From Lachnospiraceae bacterium (GTDB lineage Bacteria > Bacillota > Clostridia > Lachnospirales > Lachnospiraceae), in the NCBI GenBank assembly GCA_022764465.1, contig JALERL010000015.1:1-64000 (forward strand): a stretch of DNA of 64,000 bases. The letters are read 5' to 3'. Of the stretch, positions 29,772-40,215 are shown piece after piece. The notes beneath the pieces are model-generated. The model did not search any database, was not told the origin of the DNA, and was given only the letters and a program-made list of their open reading frames with translations. Position numbers and translations under genes: made by a program. Position 1 is the stretch's first letter, and each line of letters opens with the position of its first letter.

Positions 29772-31600
29772 CCCTCCATCTCATCCCAGAATCTTGAGCG
29801 ATCCATTTCGTGGTTGTTGATGCTTTTGGCTGCATAGATATGCAGCCTTTTTTTTGCCCTTGTCATCCCGACATAGAACATTCTGCGTTCTTCTTCGAGA
29901 TCTTCCGCTAAGACCGCCTTTTTATAAGGAGTCAGCTTCTCGTTTACATCCACAAGATAGACCTCCTCATATTCAAGCCCCTTTGCACTGTGGAAGGTCG
30001 ATAAGACCACGCGGTTCTTCTCCTGCTGCTGCCTGATACTCTGATTCTGTAATTCTTCCTTATATTCTGTGATATGCTGCTGCCAGGCAGGATACGCCGG
30101 ATAGTCCGCTGCCGCTGTCTGAAGCTGGTCTAACAGATCCGTAAGATCATCCAGGCGGATACCGCGGTAATCGGCATATTCCTTTAGATAATCATCATAC
30201 CCGATGCCACGGCGGATATAATTGATCGCCGCATATGGTGCCATGTTCGAAAGCATCTTACAGTCATAGGCAAGCCGGTCGATCCGTTCTGCGATCCATT
30301 CCTGATCGTTTTTCGCATAATAATCTGCCCACACATCAAATGCTACTGTCTTTTCTTCTAAGCTGTCCCGTCCGATATAACGCTTCGGCCGGTTCATGAT
30401 CTGCAAAAAGTCTGCACGGTCCCGGCTGCCCATGGCAATACGGATATAGGTAAAAATATCCTTTGCGATCCAGTGATCGTACAGGCATGGCATGCGGTCC
30501 TTCGCCTTAAACGGAATGTTATACTCCATCAGCTGTTCCATCAAAAGTCCCGGCTGTGTATTCGTCCGGTACAAAACGGCAAGATCTGCATACTGTCCGC
30601 CCTCTGCAACATAAGACTGTATTCCGCGGATCACTGCAAGATTCTGCTCTCTCTGGTTCTTAAATTCCCGTTTCTCCACTGCGTCTGCCGCTTCTGTATA
30701 TGACACGATCTTTTTTCCAAAACGCACGGTATTATGTGCGATCAGATTGCCTGCCTTTTTTACAATCTCTGTGGCACAGCGGTAATTCACATCTAAGGTA
30801 ATATGTGCGGCATGCGGAAAATCTCTCGCAAAGGACTGCATGATCCCCGGCGATGCACCACGGAACCGGTAGATGGACTGATCATCATCCCCTACTACAA
30901 ACAGATTATTCTTTGGTGCTGCAAGCATCTTTACAATCTCATATTGCAGCTTATTGATGTCCTGAAACTCATCGACTAAGATATACGGATACCGTTTCTG
31001 CCAGAGTGCTAAGATATCCTTGCGCTCCCGGAACAATTCATAAGTATAGACTAACATATCATCAAAATCGATCAGATGATGCTTTCTTAAGGTATTCTGA
31101 TACAGATCAAAAATCCGCCGGAAGGTATCTTCTGCACAGTTCGAGGAATAATAATGTGCAATATCTATCCCCTCATTTTTCACCAGACTGATCTCGGAAA
31201 GCATCTGCTCGATATATTCATTCTCATCCTCATAATCTAAGTGGAACTTCCGTACCAGCTCCCGCATCAGAATAAACTTCTGCTCTTCCCGGATAATATT
31301 GTCTGCGGAATAATGATAGGCATATTTTAAAATTGAAAAAAAGATGGCATGAAAGGTTCCGAATGTAACCGGAGCTCTCCTTTCTCCCATCAGCTTTTGA
31401 AACCGCGTCTTCATCTCCTGCGCTGCTGCCCTTGTAAAGGTAACAACTAAAATATCCGTTGGGTCTACCTGATACTGCTCAATTAAGTTTTTCGTTCTCC
31501 GGGTAATGACAAGAGTTTTACCAGAACCCGGCCCTGCCAGTGTCAGACAGGGACCGGTGTAATGACTGATTGCCGCATTTTGGCTCTCATTGAAATTCAT
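29768..31600 (-). CDS. UvrD/Rep (PcrA-like) ATP-dependent helicase
   Basis: LTLAGPGSGKTLVITRRTKNLI, YILVDEFQDINKLQYEIVKML, VVGDDDQSIYRFRGA. Confidence 0.95.
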   Translation of the reverse strand: MNFNESQNAAISHYTGPCLTLAGPGSGKTLVITRRTKNLIEQYQVDPTDILVVTFTRAAAQEMKTRFQKLMGERRAPVTFGTFHAIFFSILKYAYHYSADNIIREEQKFILMRELVRKFHLDYEDENEYIEQMLSEISLVKNEGIDIAHYYSSNCAEDTFRRIFDLYQNTLRKHHLIDFDDMLVYTYELFRERKDILALWQKRYPYILVDEFQDINKLQYEIVKMLAAPKNNLFVVGDDDQSIYRFRGASPGIMQSFARDFPHAAHITLDVNYRCATEIVKKAGNLIAHNTVRFGKKIVSYTEAADAVEKREFKNQREQNLAVIRGIQSYVAEGGQYADLAVLYRTNTQPGLLMEQLMEYNIPFKAKDRMPCLYDHWIAKDIFTYIRIAMGSRDRADFLQIMNRPKRYIGRDSLEEKTVAFDVWADYYAKNDQEWIAERIDRLAYDCKMLSNMAPYAAINYIRRGIGYDDYLKEYADYRGIRLDDLTDLLDQLQTAAADYPAYPAWQQHITEYKEELQNQSIRQQQEKNRVVLSTFHSAKGLEYEEVYLVDVNEKLTPYKKAVLAEDLEEERRMFYVGMTRAKKRLHIYAAKSINNHEMDRSRFWDEMEG

Positions 31601-31605
31601 ACTGA

Positions 31606-33063
31606 TTATTTTTCCTGACTTAATTTTTCAATTGCCTGCTTGATACGTGCAACGGATTCTTCCTTACCAAGTACTTCCATGATCTCAGTTGCTCCACCCG
31701 GTGTCATCTGCTTACCGGATACTGCAGTACGGATCGGCCATAAAACATAACCGTTCTTATAGCCCTTCTCTTTTACAAACTCAGAGATTGCCGCATACAG
31801 TGCATCGTTGCTGTAATCCTCCTGTGCCTCTAAGAGTGGCAATACTTCCTGTAATACGAGAAGTGCGCTTTCCTTCGTCGTCTTCATCTTCTTGTGTACA
31901 TACATCTCACTGTCATACTCCGGTACTTCCTCAAAGAAGTCGATATGATCTGCGATGTCCGGGAAGATCTCGATTCTGGTCTTGACCATGGCTGCGATTT
32001 TCTTTAAGTCATAATCCTTTGTAATGACTTTCTTGATGTATGGCTCTGCCTTCTCATAGAAGGTATCAAAATCCATCGCCTTGATGTATTCTCCGTTCAT
32101 CCACTTTAACTTCGTATAATCAAATACTGCCGGAGACTTGCTCATATGATGATAATCAAATGCTTTCACCAACTCCTCTAAGGAGAAGATCTCCTGATTA
32201 TCGGTCGGGCTCCAGCCAAGGAGTGCAACAAAGTTTACCACTGCCTCTGTTAAAAATCCCTGATCGATCAGGTCCTCATAAGAAGAATGTCCACAACGCT
32301 TGCTTAACTTCTGATGCTCTTCGTTCGTGATCAGCGGACAGTGTACATACTCCGGTACTTCCCAGCCAAATGCCTCATACAGACGGTTGTACTTCGGAGA
32401 AGAAGAAAGGTACTCATTTCCTCTTACCACATGTGTGATTCCCATCAGATGGTCATCGACAACGTTTGCAAAGTTATACGTCGGATATCCGTCCGATTTG
32501 ATCAAGATCATATCGTCTAATTCCGCATTATCTACCGTAATATCTCCATAAATATCATCATGGAAGGTCGTTGTTCCGGTCGTCGGATTGTTCTGACGGA
32601 TCACGTATGGGACACCTGCTGCTAACTTCTCTTCGATCTCTTCCTTGGAAAGATGCAGGCAGTGCTTATCATAGATCACAATCTCTTTTCCGGCTACTGT
32701 CTGTTTTAAGCTTTCTAAACGTTCTTTATCACAGAAACAGTAATATGCCTCTCCTTTTTCGATCAGCTTTTTCGCATATTCCAGGTAGATGCCCTGTGAC
32801 TGACGCTCACTCTGTACGTACGGGCCGACACCACCATCCTTATCCGGTCCTTCATCATGGATCAGTCCGGTTTTCTGCAGAGTACGATAAATGATCTCGA
32901 CTGCTCCTTCCACCTGACGTTCCTGATCGGTATCCTCAATTCTTAAGATAAAATCTCCACCTTCATGTTTTGCAATCAGATATGCGTACAATGCCGTACG
33001 CAGATTTCCTACGTGCATTCTTCCGGTTGGACTTGGTGCAAATCTTGTTCTTACTTTACTCAT
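31606..33063 (-). CDS. gltX: Glutamyl-tRNA synthetase
   Basis: [37 protein letters not shown]. Confidence 0.97.
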   Translation of the reverse strand: MSKVRTRFAPSPTGRMHVGNLRTALYAYLIAKHEGGDFILRIEDTDQERQVEGAVEIIYRTLQKTGLIHDEGPDKDGGVGPYVQSERQSQGIYLEYAKKLIEKGEAYYCFCDKERLESLKQTVAGKEIVIYDKHCLHLSKEEIEEKLAAGVPYVIRQNNPTTGTTTFHDDIYGDITVDNAELDDMILIKSDGYPTYNFANVVDDHLMGITHVVRGNEYLSSSPKYNRLYEAFGWEVPEYVHCPLITNEEHQKLSKRCGHSSYEDLIDQGFLTEAVVNFVALLGWSPTDNQEIFSLEELVKAFDYHHMSKSPAVFDYTKLKWMNGEYIKAMDFDTFYEKAEPYIKKVITKDYDLKKIAAMVKTRIEIFPDIADHIDFFEEVPEYDSEMYVHKKMKTTKESALLVLQEVLPLLEAQEDYSNDALYAAISEFVKEKGYKNGYVLWPIRTAVSGKQMTPGGATEIMEVLGKEESVARIKQAIEKLSQEK

Positions 33064-33192
33064 TTTCTCTTTCCTTTCCTGACTCTATCTCATGCCAGAG
33101 TCTTCTCTGGTATCTGATCCACTTTGTACAAACATACAACTATATAATCTAGCATACAACGCAAACAATGACAAGCTGCATGCCAGGTAAAC

Positions 33193-33387
33193 TTAATTTT
33201 TACAGCCGTTACATTCCTTACAGCCGCAGCTTTTTTCACATGTGGAGGCATGATCCGTCTTTTTCTTCGTTCCACACCCCGAACAGCCCATACAGCCACC
33301 GCTTTTTCGTACGCGTATGATCCGTATCAGGGCATACACAAACCAGACTGCAATCACAGCCACCACAATATAATCCAAAGGCTTCAT
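33193..33387 (-). CDS. FeoB-associated Cys-rich small membrane protein
   Basis: N-terminal TM, GGCMGCSGCGTKKK and SCGCKECNGCKN; follows feoB. Confidence 0.85.
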   Translation of the reverse strand: MKPLDYIVVAVIAVWFVYALIRIIRVRKSGGCMGCSGCGTKKKTDHASTCEKSCGCKECNGCKN

Positions 33388-33396
33388 CGAACTCTC

Positions 33397-35400
33397 CTAT
33401 AATAACATTCCGATATGATAGACAGCAAATGCCACGATCCATGCTACCACACACTGCATGATCACGACTAATACCGACTGCCACGCCGAGTTCATCTCAC
33501 GGCGGATCGACGCAATCGCAGCCACACACGGAGTATACAGTAAGGTAAAGGTCAGAAAGCTTACTGCCGTAAGCGGAGTAAACAGACTGCCTAAGGTCGT
33601 ACTTAAGTTCGTGATCGATGTTCCCATCAAAACGCTCATCGTACTGACAACTGCTTCCTTTGCCGTAAATCCAGTGATCAGGGAGGTGGATATTCTCCAG
33701 TCACCAAAGCCGAGCGGGGCAAAGACCGGAGCGATCCATTTTCCGATCAGTGCAAGCAGGCTCTGTGTACTCTCTTCTACCACATTCATCCTTGTGTCAA
33801 AGGTCTGCAAGAACCAGATGATGATCGTTGCGACAAAGATAACCGTGAATGCCTTCTGTAAAAAGTCTTTTGCCTTATCCCACATTAAAAGCAGGACACT
33901 TTTTAAGGATGGCAGACGGTAATTCGGAAGCTCCATCACAAACGGCATCGGATTGCCCTTAAAGATCGATGACTTAAATAATAATGCCATCAGAATACCG
34001 ACAATGATTCCACCTGCATACAATGCCATCATCACAAGTGCCTGATGCTTCTGGAAAAATGCTGCCGTAAACACTGCATAGATCGGTATCTTTGCCGAAC
34101 AGCTGATAAACGGTACTAACATAATCGTCATTTTTCTGTCACGCTCGGAAGCTAAGGTACGGCTTGACATAACCGCCGGAACACTACAGCCGAACCCGAT
34201 TAACATCGGCACAAAGCTTCGTCCGGAAAGTCCAATCTTACGTAACAGCTTATCCATAACAAACGCTACACGTGCCATATAGCCGGAATCTTCTAAGATC
34301 GATAAGAAGAAAAACAGGACAACGATGATCGGCAGAAAGCTTAAGACACTTCCGACTCCTGCAAAGACTCCATCAATTACCAGACCATGTACCACCGGAT
34401 TCATGCCATACGCAGTCAGTGCACGATCGGCTGCATCTGTTACCGCATCAATTCCTAGTGTCAGCCAGTCACTTAACTTGGCACCGATCAGCCCAAAGGT
34501 CAGATAAAATACAAGCAGCATGATCAGTAAAAACATTGGGATTGCCAGATACTTATTCGTCAGGACATTATCAATCTTCACACTCCGCATATGCTCCTTG
34601 CTCTCATGGCAGCGGATGACCGTTTTCCTACACACCTTCTCGATAAAGGTATACCGCATATCCGCAAGTGCTGCATTCCGGTCCATCTTGTGATCGGTCT
34701 CCATCTCTTCGATACTGTGTTCCATCATATCCAGCTCGTTCTGGCTTAAGCACAGACGCTTTATAATATCCTCATCCTGTTCGACGATCTTCGTCGCTGC
34801 AAATCGCGGGGACATTCCGATCTTCTGTGCATGATCCTCCACCTGATGGGAAACGGCATGGATACAACGGTGCACTGCACCCTGTTCACAAAAGTCTGTG
34901 ACAGCCGGATACTTCCGGTGCTTTGCCGTATGTACGATTGCTTTGATCAGATCTTCGATTCCCTCATCCTTTGCTGCACTGATCGGGATCACTGGGATTC
35001 CAAGTTCCACCGACATCTGTTCAAAGTCGATCGATCCGCCATTGTTACGCACTTCATCCATCATATTCAGTGCCAATACCATTGGGATGTGCATCTCTAA
35101 AAGCTGTAATGTCAGATACAGATTCCGTTCAATATTCGTTGCATCCACGATATTGATAATACCATCTGGCTTTTCGTTTAAAATAAAATCCCTTGTGACG
35201 ATCTCTTCGTTTGTATACGGACGAAGCGAATAGATACCCGGAAGATCCACAACCGAACAGTCCTTTTTCGAACGCATCTGTCCGATCTTCTGATCCACGG
35301 TTACCCCAGGGAAGTTTCCGACATGCTGGTTTGAACCGGTCAGCTGGTTAAATAACGTCGTTTTTCCACAATTCTGGTTTCCTACCAGTGCAAATATCAT
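33397..35400 (-). CDS. feoB: Ferrous iron transport protein B
   Basis: ALVGNQNCGKTTLFNQLTGSNQHVGNFPGVTVDQK; multi-TM C-terminal half. Confidence 0.97.
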   Translation of the reverse strand: MIFALVGNQNCGKTTLFNQLTGSNQHVGNFPGVTVDQKIGQMRSKKDCSVVDLPGIYSLRPYTNEEIVTRDFILNEKPDGIINIVDATNIERNLYLTLQLLEMHIPMVLALNMMDEVRNNGGSIDFEQMSVELGIPVIPISAAKDEGIEDLIKAIVHTAKHRKYPAVTDFCEQGAVHRCIHAVSHQVEDHAQKIGMSPRFAATKIVEQDEDIIKRLCLSQNELDMMEHSIEEMETDHKMDRNAALADMRYTFIEKVCRKTVIRCHESKEHMRSVKIDNVLTNKYLAIPMFLLIMLLVFYLTFGLIGAKLSDWLTLGIDAVTDAADRALTAYGMNPVVHGLVIDGVFAGVGSVLSFLPIIVVLFFFLSILEDSGYMARVAFVMDKLLRKIGLSGRSFVPMLIGFGCSVPAVMSSRTLASERDRKMTIMLVPFISCSAKIPIYAVFTAAFFQKHQALVMMALYAGGIIVGILMALLFKSSIFKGNPMPFVMELPNYRLPSLKSVLLLMWDKAKDFLQKAFTVIFVATIIIWFLQTFDTRMNVVEESTQSLLALIGKWIAPVFAPLGFGDWRISTSLITGFTAKEAVVSTMSVLMGTSITNLSTTLGSLFTPLTAVSFLTFTLLYTPCVAAIASIRREMNSAWQSVLVVIMQCVVAWIVAFAVYHIGMLL

Positions 35401-35639
35401 AAAGCAGCATCCTCACTTTCCACTTCGATCTGCCTTGCATCCTCCTTACGGATCGTCAGCTCATATCCACGGATATGCAGTTCGATCGGATCTCCCATTG
35501 GTGCGACCTTCTGCACGACGACCTGTGTTTTCGGGATCAGCCCCATATCTAAAAAACGACAGCGCAGGACACCCTCTCCACCTACTTTTGTAATTACTGC
35601 CTTCTGCCCGATTGGCAATTCATCTAATGTCATACGCAT
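35397..35639 (-). CDS. feoA: Ferrous iron transport protein A
   Basis: MTLDELPIGQKAVITKVGGEGVLRCRFLDMGLIPKTQVVVQKVAPMGDPIELHIRGYELTIRKEDA. Confidence 0.95.
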   Translation of the reverse strand: MRMTLDELPIGQKAVITKVGGEGVLRCRFLDMGLIPKTQVVVQKVAPMGDPIELHIRGYELTIRKEDARQIEVESEDAAL

Positions 35640-35833
35640 ATCCTCTCATTTCTGTATTTTGTTTCTATTCTAACGCAGCGTTTTTCTTTCTTCAACCCAA
35701 AATTGGTCTATTTTTTCAATTCCGTCATATATGCCATATTCTGTAACAAAATCCATGATTTTCCATAAATTATTATTGTAAATAAAAAGAATTGATTACA
35801 TGCGCAAATCATATGCGCAGAAAAGAGGATGCT

Positions 35834-36037
35834 ATGAATACTTGTGAACAGTGCGGCAGAAATCAGTATGCACCTTGTTCCGGAAGACTTCCGACATCGA
35901 ACAGGAGTATTGCCATGGCATATGTCCCGTGGCAGCACTTTCAGAATGTCTACGACCCGGATAAAGCCCTGCGGTGCGGCACGATTTTCCCGGAATTAAA
36001 TAAGCCATTTCTTGGAAAGCGGGGTGCCTGTCTATGA
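35834..36037 (+). CDS. cotJA: Spore coat associated protein CotJA
   Basis: AMAYVPWQHFQNVYDPDKALRCGTIFPELNKPFLGKRGAC. Confidence 0.88.
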   Translation: MNTCEQCGRNQYAPCSGRLPTSNRSIAMAYVPWQHFQNVYDPDKALRCGTIFPELNKPFLGKRGACL

Positions 36038-36300
36038 GAAATACACCAATGAACCGGGAACAGCTTTTTCACTGGATCAATGAGGTCAGCTTCGCCGTCA
36101 ACGATATTACCCTTTATCTCGATACCCACCCGGAGGACGAGGAAGCGATCAGTTACTTCAATCACTACAGCGAAATGCGCCGGAAAGCATTAAGAACCTA
36201 TGAAGAACACTATGGACCACTTACGATCGATACCGCTTCCCCAACCGGGAACTGGTGCTGGGCGACCCAGAAATGGCCTTGGGAAGGAGGAAACTGTTAA
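36034..36300 (+). CDS. cotJB: Spore coat protein CotJB
   Basis: HWINEVSFAVNDITLYLDTHPEDEEAISYFNHYSEMRRKAL; C-terminal WCWATQKWPWEGGNC. Confidence 0.92.
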   Translation: MRNTPMNREQLFHWINEVSFAVNDITLYLDTHPEDEEAISYFNHYSEMRRKALRTYEEHYGPLTIDTASPTGNWCWATQKWPWEGGNC

Positions 36301-36908
36301 TGTGGAATTATGAAAAACGATTACAGTGCCCGGTCAACATCACACAGACCAATCCAAAGATCGCACAGGTCATTATCAGCCAGTTCGGCGGACCGGATGG
36401 TGAACTTGCAGCTTCCATGCGTTATCTCTCACAGCGTTACACGATGCCGGATAACCGCGTACAGGGACTGCTCACGGATATAGGCACCGAAGAACTTGGG
36501 CACCTGGAGATTGTGGGCGCAATCATCTATCAGCTGACAAAAAACCTCTCCGTCGAGGAGATCAAGGCTTCGGGCTTTGATAAATACTATGTCGACCACA
36601 CGCTTGCACTCTGGCCACAGGCTGCCGGCGGTATCCCGTTTAATGCCTGCGAGTTCCAGTCAAAAGGCGATGCCATCACCGATCTTTTTGAAAATATGGC
36701 TGCGGAACAGAAAGCACGCACAACCTATGATAACATTCTGCGTCTGGTAAAGGACGAAGAGATCGCAGGCCCGATCCGTTTCCTGCGTACCCGTGAAGTT
36801 GTCCACTTCCAGCGCTTTGGAGAAGCACTCAGTATCATACAGGATAGTCTGGATTCGAAAAACTTCTATGCATTTAACCCTTCTTTTGATAGATGTAACA
36901 AACGGTAA
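36300..36908 (+). CDS. cotJC: CotJC, manganese catalase-like spore coat protein
   Basis: MWNYEKRLQCPVNITQTNPKIAQVIISQFGGPDGELAASMRYLSQRYTMPD; ATG overlaps cotJB stop. Confidence 0.93.
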   Translation: MWNYEKRLQCPVNITQTNPKIAQVIISQFGGPDGELAASMRYLSQRYTMPDNRVQGLLTDIGTEELGHLEIVGAIIYQLTKNLSVEEIKASGFDKYYVDHTLALWPQAAGGIPFNACEFQSKGDAITDLFENMAAEQKARTTYDNILRLVKDEEIAGPIRFLRTREVVHFQRFGEALSIIQDSLDSKNFYAFNPSFDRCNKR

Positions 36909-36917
36909 AGACAGCAT

Positions 36918-36943
36918 GAGCCGGGTGCTTTTCCACCCGGCTC
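36918..36943 (+). terminator. Hairpin downstream of cotJC
   Basis: GAGCCGGGTG-cttttc-CACCCGGCTC, perfect 10-bp stem between convergent genes; weak T-tract. Confidence 0.6.
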
Positions 36944-36962
36944 TCCTGATAATTATCCCATC

Positions 36963-38138
36963 TTATGATACGCCACACAGCTTATCGATCGACTCTAAGA
37001 TCTGTCGTACCTCCGGTATATCGGAACCGAATTCCTTCATCAGACCCTCAATCTCTTCCTTTTGTTCTAAGACCACATCCATATTGTATTCGATCCTGCT
37101 GCGAAGCTTCTGGCGGCGTTCGATCAGATTGTGCTTGATCTCTACCATCTCACGCTTATCCACTAAGGCATCCGCCTGATTCAGCCACACCTTCGGATCA
37201 TAGAGATTGAAATTACGCAGCATCCGAAGCAGCTTGCCGCTGAAATATTCCAGATCCTCGCTTGTACGCTCATACTTCTCACGTTCCCTGTTCGCTTCCA
37301 TATACTGTTCCCACAGATAATTCAGCTCATAGGAATTGTGTACATGGTATTTTTCACAGGCATAATCCACTGCATTCGTCGAATGCACGTACTTGATCTT
37401 CACCTTATTGAGCAGAGTAATTGCACGGTTCGTGTTATTCTCTGCCTTTTTGATCTCCGCCGTATTGTTCTGCATACGGATGTAAATCGCAGTTCCGGCA
37501 GCGCCTCCGGTAAAAAGCAGAATCATAAATAACAGTCTGGTGTCCATCTCAAAGCCCATCTGTAATACCAGAATCACTGCCATCAGGATAATTAGGACAC
37601 CAAACAGCACATAAGATAATCTGCGAAGCAGCTTCTGTTCCGACAAAAGTTCCCGCCTGTAATAGATCCATTCATTCTTCTCCCCATCGAGATACTGCAT
37701 ATCTTTTTTCACCAGTGCCTGATACCGTTCATTCTCCTGTAACGTCCGGATCGCAGATGTAATAATCTTCTCATCCTGCTGCATCTGGTTGTACTGGCTG
37801 TCTGTGATCTTTTTCGAGGTCTGTAAGTAATCATCCCTTGACTGGTTTAAAGTCAGGATATTCGACGCAGCATCCCGTAAAATTCCTGCTTCTTTTTCCG
37901 GCATCTCCTCAATCAGCTGGATATCCTTCAGATAAGAAGTCATCACACGGTACTCTGCCTTCTGTGCCTCTAACTCCTTGGCCGTCTCGATGATCTGCTC
38001 ACAATGATCTAATACATAGTGATGTACCTTGTGCTCGTCTTCCATTTCCTCCGGTGTGAGCACATCCTCCGTCACCTGCTCAAGAATCTCATCTATACTC
38101 TTTTGTTTCTTTTTCCATTTCCGCTTAAATAATTTCAT
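36963..38138 (-). CDS. Two-TM coiled-coil protein (fourth gene of DUF5716/DUF5717-like cassette)
   Basis: Heptad-rich flanks around two TM segments (LSYVLFGVLIILMAVILVLQMGF; RLLFMILLFTGGAAGTAIYI). Confidence 0.75.
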   Translation of the reverse strand: MKLFKRKWKKKQKSIDEILEQVTEDVLTPEEMEDEHKVHHYVLDHCEQIIETAKELEAQKAEYRVMTSYLKDIQLIEEMPEKEAGILRDAASNILTLNQSRDDYLQTSKKITDSQYNQMQQDEKIITSAIRTLQENERYQALVKKDMQYLDGEKNEWIYYRRELLSEQKLLRRLSYVLFGVLIILMAVILVLQMGFEMDTRLLFMILLFTGGAAGTAIYIRMQNNTAEIKKAENNTNRAITLLNKVKIKYVHSTNAVDYACEKYHVHNSYELNYLWEQYMEANREREKYERTSEDLEYFSGKLLRMLRNFNLYDPKVWLNQADALVDKREMVEIKHNLIERRQKLRSRIEYNMDVVLEQKEEIEGLMKEFGSDIPEVRQILESIDKLCGVS

Positions 38139-38163
38139 CTATGTTCTCCTGTGCAGCCGGCCG

Positions 38164-38931
38164 TTACACCCGGCTGTATATTCTGTATCGTTCCTTCCAT
38201 ACCGGTATCCGTTCTCTGGAGATTCCGGTATTTTCCTGCGTTTCGATCGTATCAACCGCCTGCTGCAATCGTTCCATCACACCGCTTTTCCACTCCTTCG
38301 GCGGTTCATAATCACTGACCTGCTCCTTTTGGGATACACACTGCATGGCAAAGTAACGTTCCATCTCTGATTCCGGATTGTTGTTATATTCGTATGCCTT
38401 TTTAAAACATTCCGCCGCCTGTTCATACAAAAACATCTGGGCATTTGCGACTCCCATGTTATGCCAGATACTTCCCTTGTCAAGAGCCGACAATTCTCCA
38501 TCCGGGTATGATAGCAGCCGCCGGTAACACAGAATGCTTTTGACATACTGCTTATTTTTCAGACAACGGTCCGCATTGATCCGTTCCCGCTCTGCAGTAC
38601 TCTTGTTTTCTAATTCCGCGATCTGATGGATCAGTGTCAGCCGTTCCTTCTTCGAAAAATAACTACAGCCGCCGCTCAGTATTCCGATCTGCTCCGCAAG
38701 CGATGCATGATTCTCTCTTGCCTCCTCTAACTCTTTTGCAAGCTCTGTGCAGCCTAACTCCTCTTTTATCCACTGTATAAGTTCCTGACTACAGAAGTTA
38801 TCCCCGATCCGGTCTGTTTCATGACCCAGATAATAACAAAGTTCCTCTAAGGAATAGATATTCAGATCTGTGCCCTCAATATAATACGGCATAGCTGCTA
38901 TACCGGTCTGACATAAGATTAAATCGCCCAT
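38164..38931 (-). CDS. TPR-containing cytosolic protein (third gene of cassette)
   Basis: TPR-like IWHNMGVANAQMFLYEQAAECFKKAYEYNNNPESE; N-terminal PYYIEGTDLNIYSLEELCYYL; RBS AAGGAAGGTG. Confidence 0.8.
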   Translation of the reverse strand: MGDLILCQTGIAAMPYYIEGTDLNIYSLEELCYYLGHETDRIGDNFCSQELIQWIKEELGCTELAKELEEARENHASLAEQIGILSGGCSYFSKKERLTLIHQIAELENKSTAERERINADRCLKNKQYVKSILCYRRLLSYPDGELSALDKGSIWHNMGVANAQMFLYEQAAECFKKAYEYNNNPESEMERYFAMQCVSQKEQVSDYEPPKEWKSGVMERLQQAVDTIETQENTGISRERIPVWKERYRIYSRV

Positions 38932-38944
38932 CGTATCACCTTCC

Positions 38945-40177
38945 TTATAGTTTCATCAGATATTCCCACTTCTTATCGCTGCTGCGGCAGATCTCACCAA
39001 ATCCGAGATCCCGGATCTGTACACGCACCTCATGGTCAGATACCGGCTTAGCCTGTATCCGAAGCCTTGTCATACGGTCTTCCCGCTTTGGCAGATCGGT
39101 CAGTTCCAGTGTACTGATCTTCGCCTCTCTGCTGTCCGGTGCCTGTAACCAGAAGTCGATCTCGGTAGTACCGGATAAGAGGATCTCACATTCCCCCAGT
39201 TCCTCGTACCAGTTCTCACCTGCCTGGATCAGGGAATAAAATGCCAGTTCTCCGTGATCGGTCACCTTCAGGCTGACGTTCATCTTCATCTCATTTTCAC
39301 CCATATAGATGTATTTCCAGTCCAGTACCTCTCCACTGACCGATGCCGCATAAGACGCACCCTTCGAATAAATATTTTTTCCGGCAAATACCCTTCTTCC
39401 GTTGCACAGATAGCGGACGGATTCTTCCATCCAGTCACCGTCGAATCCGTCTCCGGTCAGATAGACCGCAGAAAGGATTTTTTTCCCGATCGCATCTTTT
39501 AAAACATCCAGAAATGCAATATCTTTTCTTCCGATCAAAGGTCCATAGTTCTTCCCATAGATCGTCACAAGCTGAGGTGTCGTCTTCTGATTGCGTTCCA
39601 TCGCAAAAAAGCGCAGATCCGTATGACTGTAATCAAACAGTACCGCATCATGCAGCCATAATTCCTGCTTCTGTGCCAGCGCGTAATAATAAAAGCTTTC
39701 TTTATGATCGATGACTAAAAAATGTCCCGGCATCATATCTAACTTCTCCATCACTGCAGAAAACAGCGTCATATTCTCCCGGTTTAAGGATTCCGTTGTA
39801 AGAACAAGCTGTTCGATCGAGACATTTGGATCGAGTCTTGCAGGGATCAGCAGCATTTTTTTCAAAAATAAGGCAAACAGTTCTACATAGGTATAGGTCT
39901 GCCCATCGACCGCAGCTGTTTCCTTATGTAATGCCCGTTCGTAAAGCTGATGCAGTACCGGCTCGCCTGCACCTTTTGCCATCAGTGCAGCTTCTTCTCC
40001 ATAGAACCACTGTCCGATCCCACTCCTTTTATATAGAAGCATCGGAATCTGGTAGACCTCACTTCCTGCAACCCGGCTTACCGTCTCCGGCTCTATCATA
40101 TCCGCTGCATAATAGCTTAACATCGCATATTCAGTTCCTATATCAAGTCCTACATACAGTTTCCGCTTCTCTGCCAC
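38945..40177 (-). CDS. Hsp70/actin-superfamily ATPase-like protein (DUF5716-like)
   Basis: LYVGLDIGTEYAMLSYY resembles the phosphate-1 motif; VYLTGDGFDGDWMEESVRYL...KGASYAASV resembles the adenosine region of Hsp70s; GTG start at 40177 preceded by AAAGGAGCAGAC (ORF track starts 40213). Confidence 0.75.
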   Translation of the reverse strand: MAEKRKLYVGLDIGTEYAMLSYYAADMIEPETVSRVAGSEVYQIPMLLYKRSGIGQWFYGEEAALMAKGAGEPVLHQLYERALHKETAAVDGQTYTYVELFALFLKKMLLIPARLDPNVSIEQLVLTTESLNRENMTLFSAVMEKLDMMPGHFLVIDHKESFYYYALAQKQELWLHDAVLFDYSHTDLRFFAMERNQKTTPQLVTIYGKNYGPLIGRKDIAFLDVLKDAIGKKILSAVYLTGDGFDGDWMEESVRYLCNGRRVFAGKNIYSKGASYAASVSGEVLDWKYIYMGENEMKMNVSLKVTDHGELAFYSLIQAGENWYEELGECEILLSGTTEIDFWLQAPDSREAKISTLELTDLPKREDRMTRLRIQAKPVSDHEVRVQIRDLGFGEICRSSDKKWEYLMKL

Positions 40178-40215
40178 GTCTGCTCCTTTCGGGATCTGAT
40201 TTTCTCCCGGCAAAA

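Noticed and set aside
38152-38176. CAGCCGG...CCGGCTG hairpin near the TPR gene stop
   Set aside because: Overlaps the stop codon region with no T-tract; too weak to call a terminator
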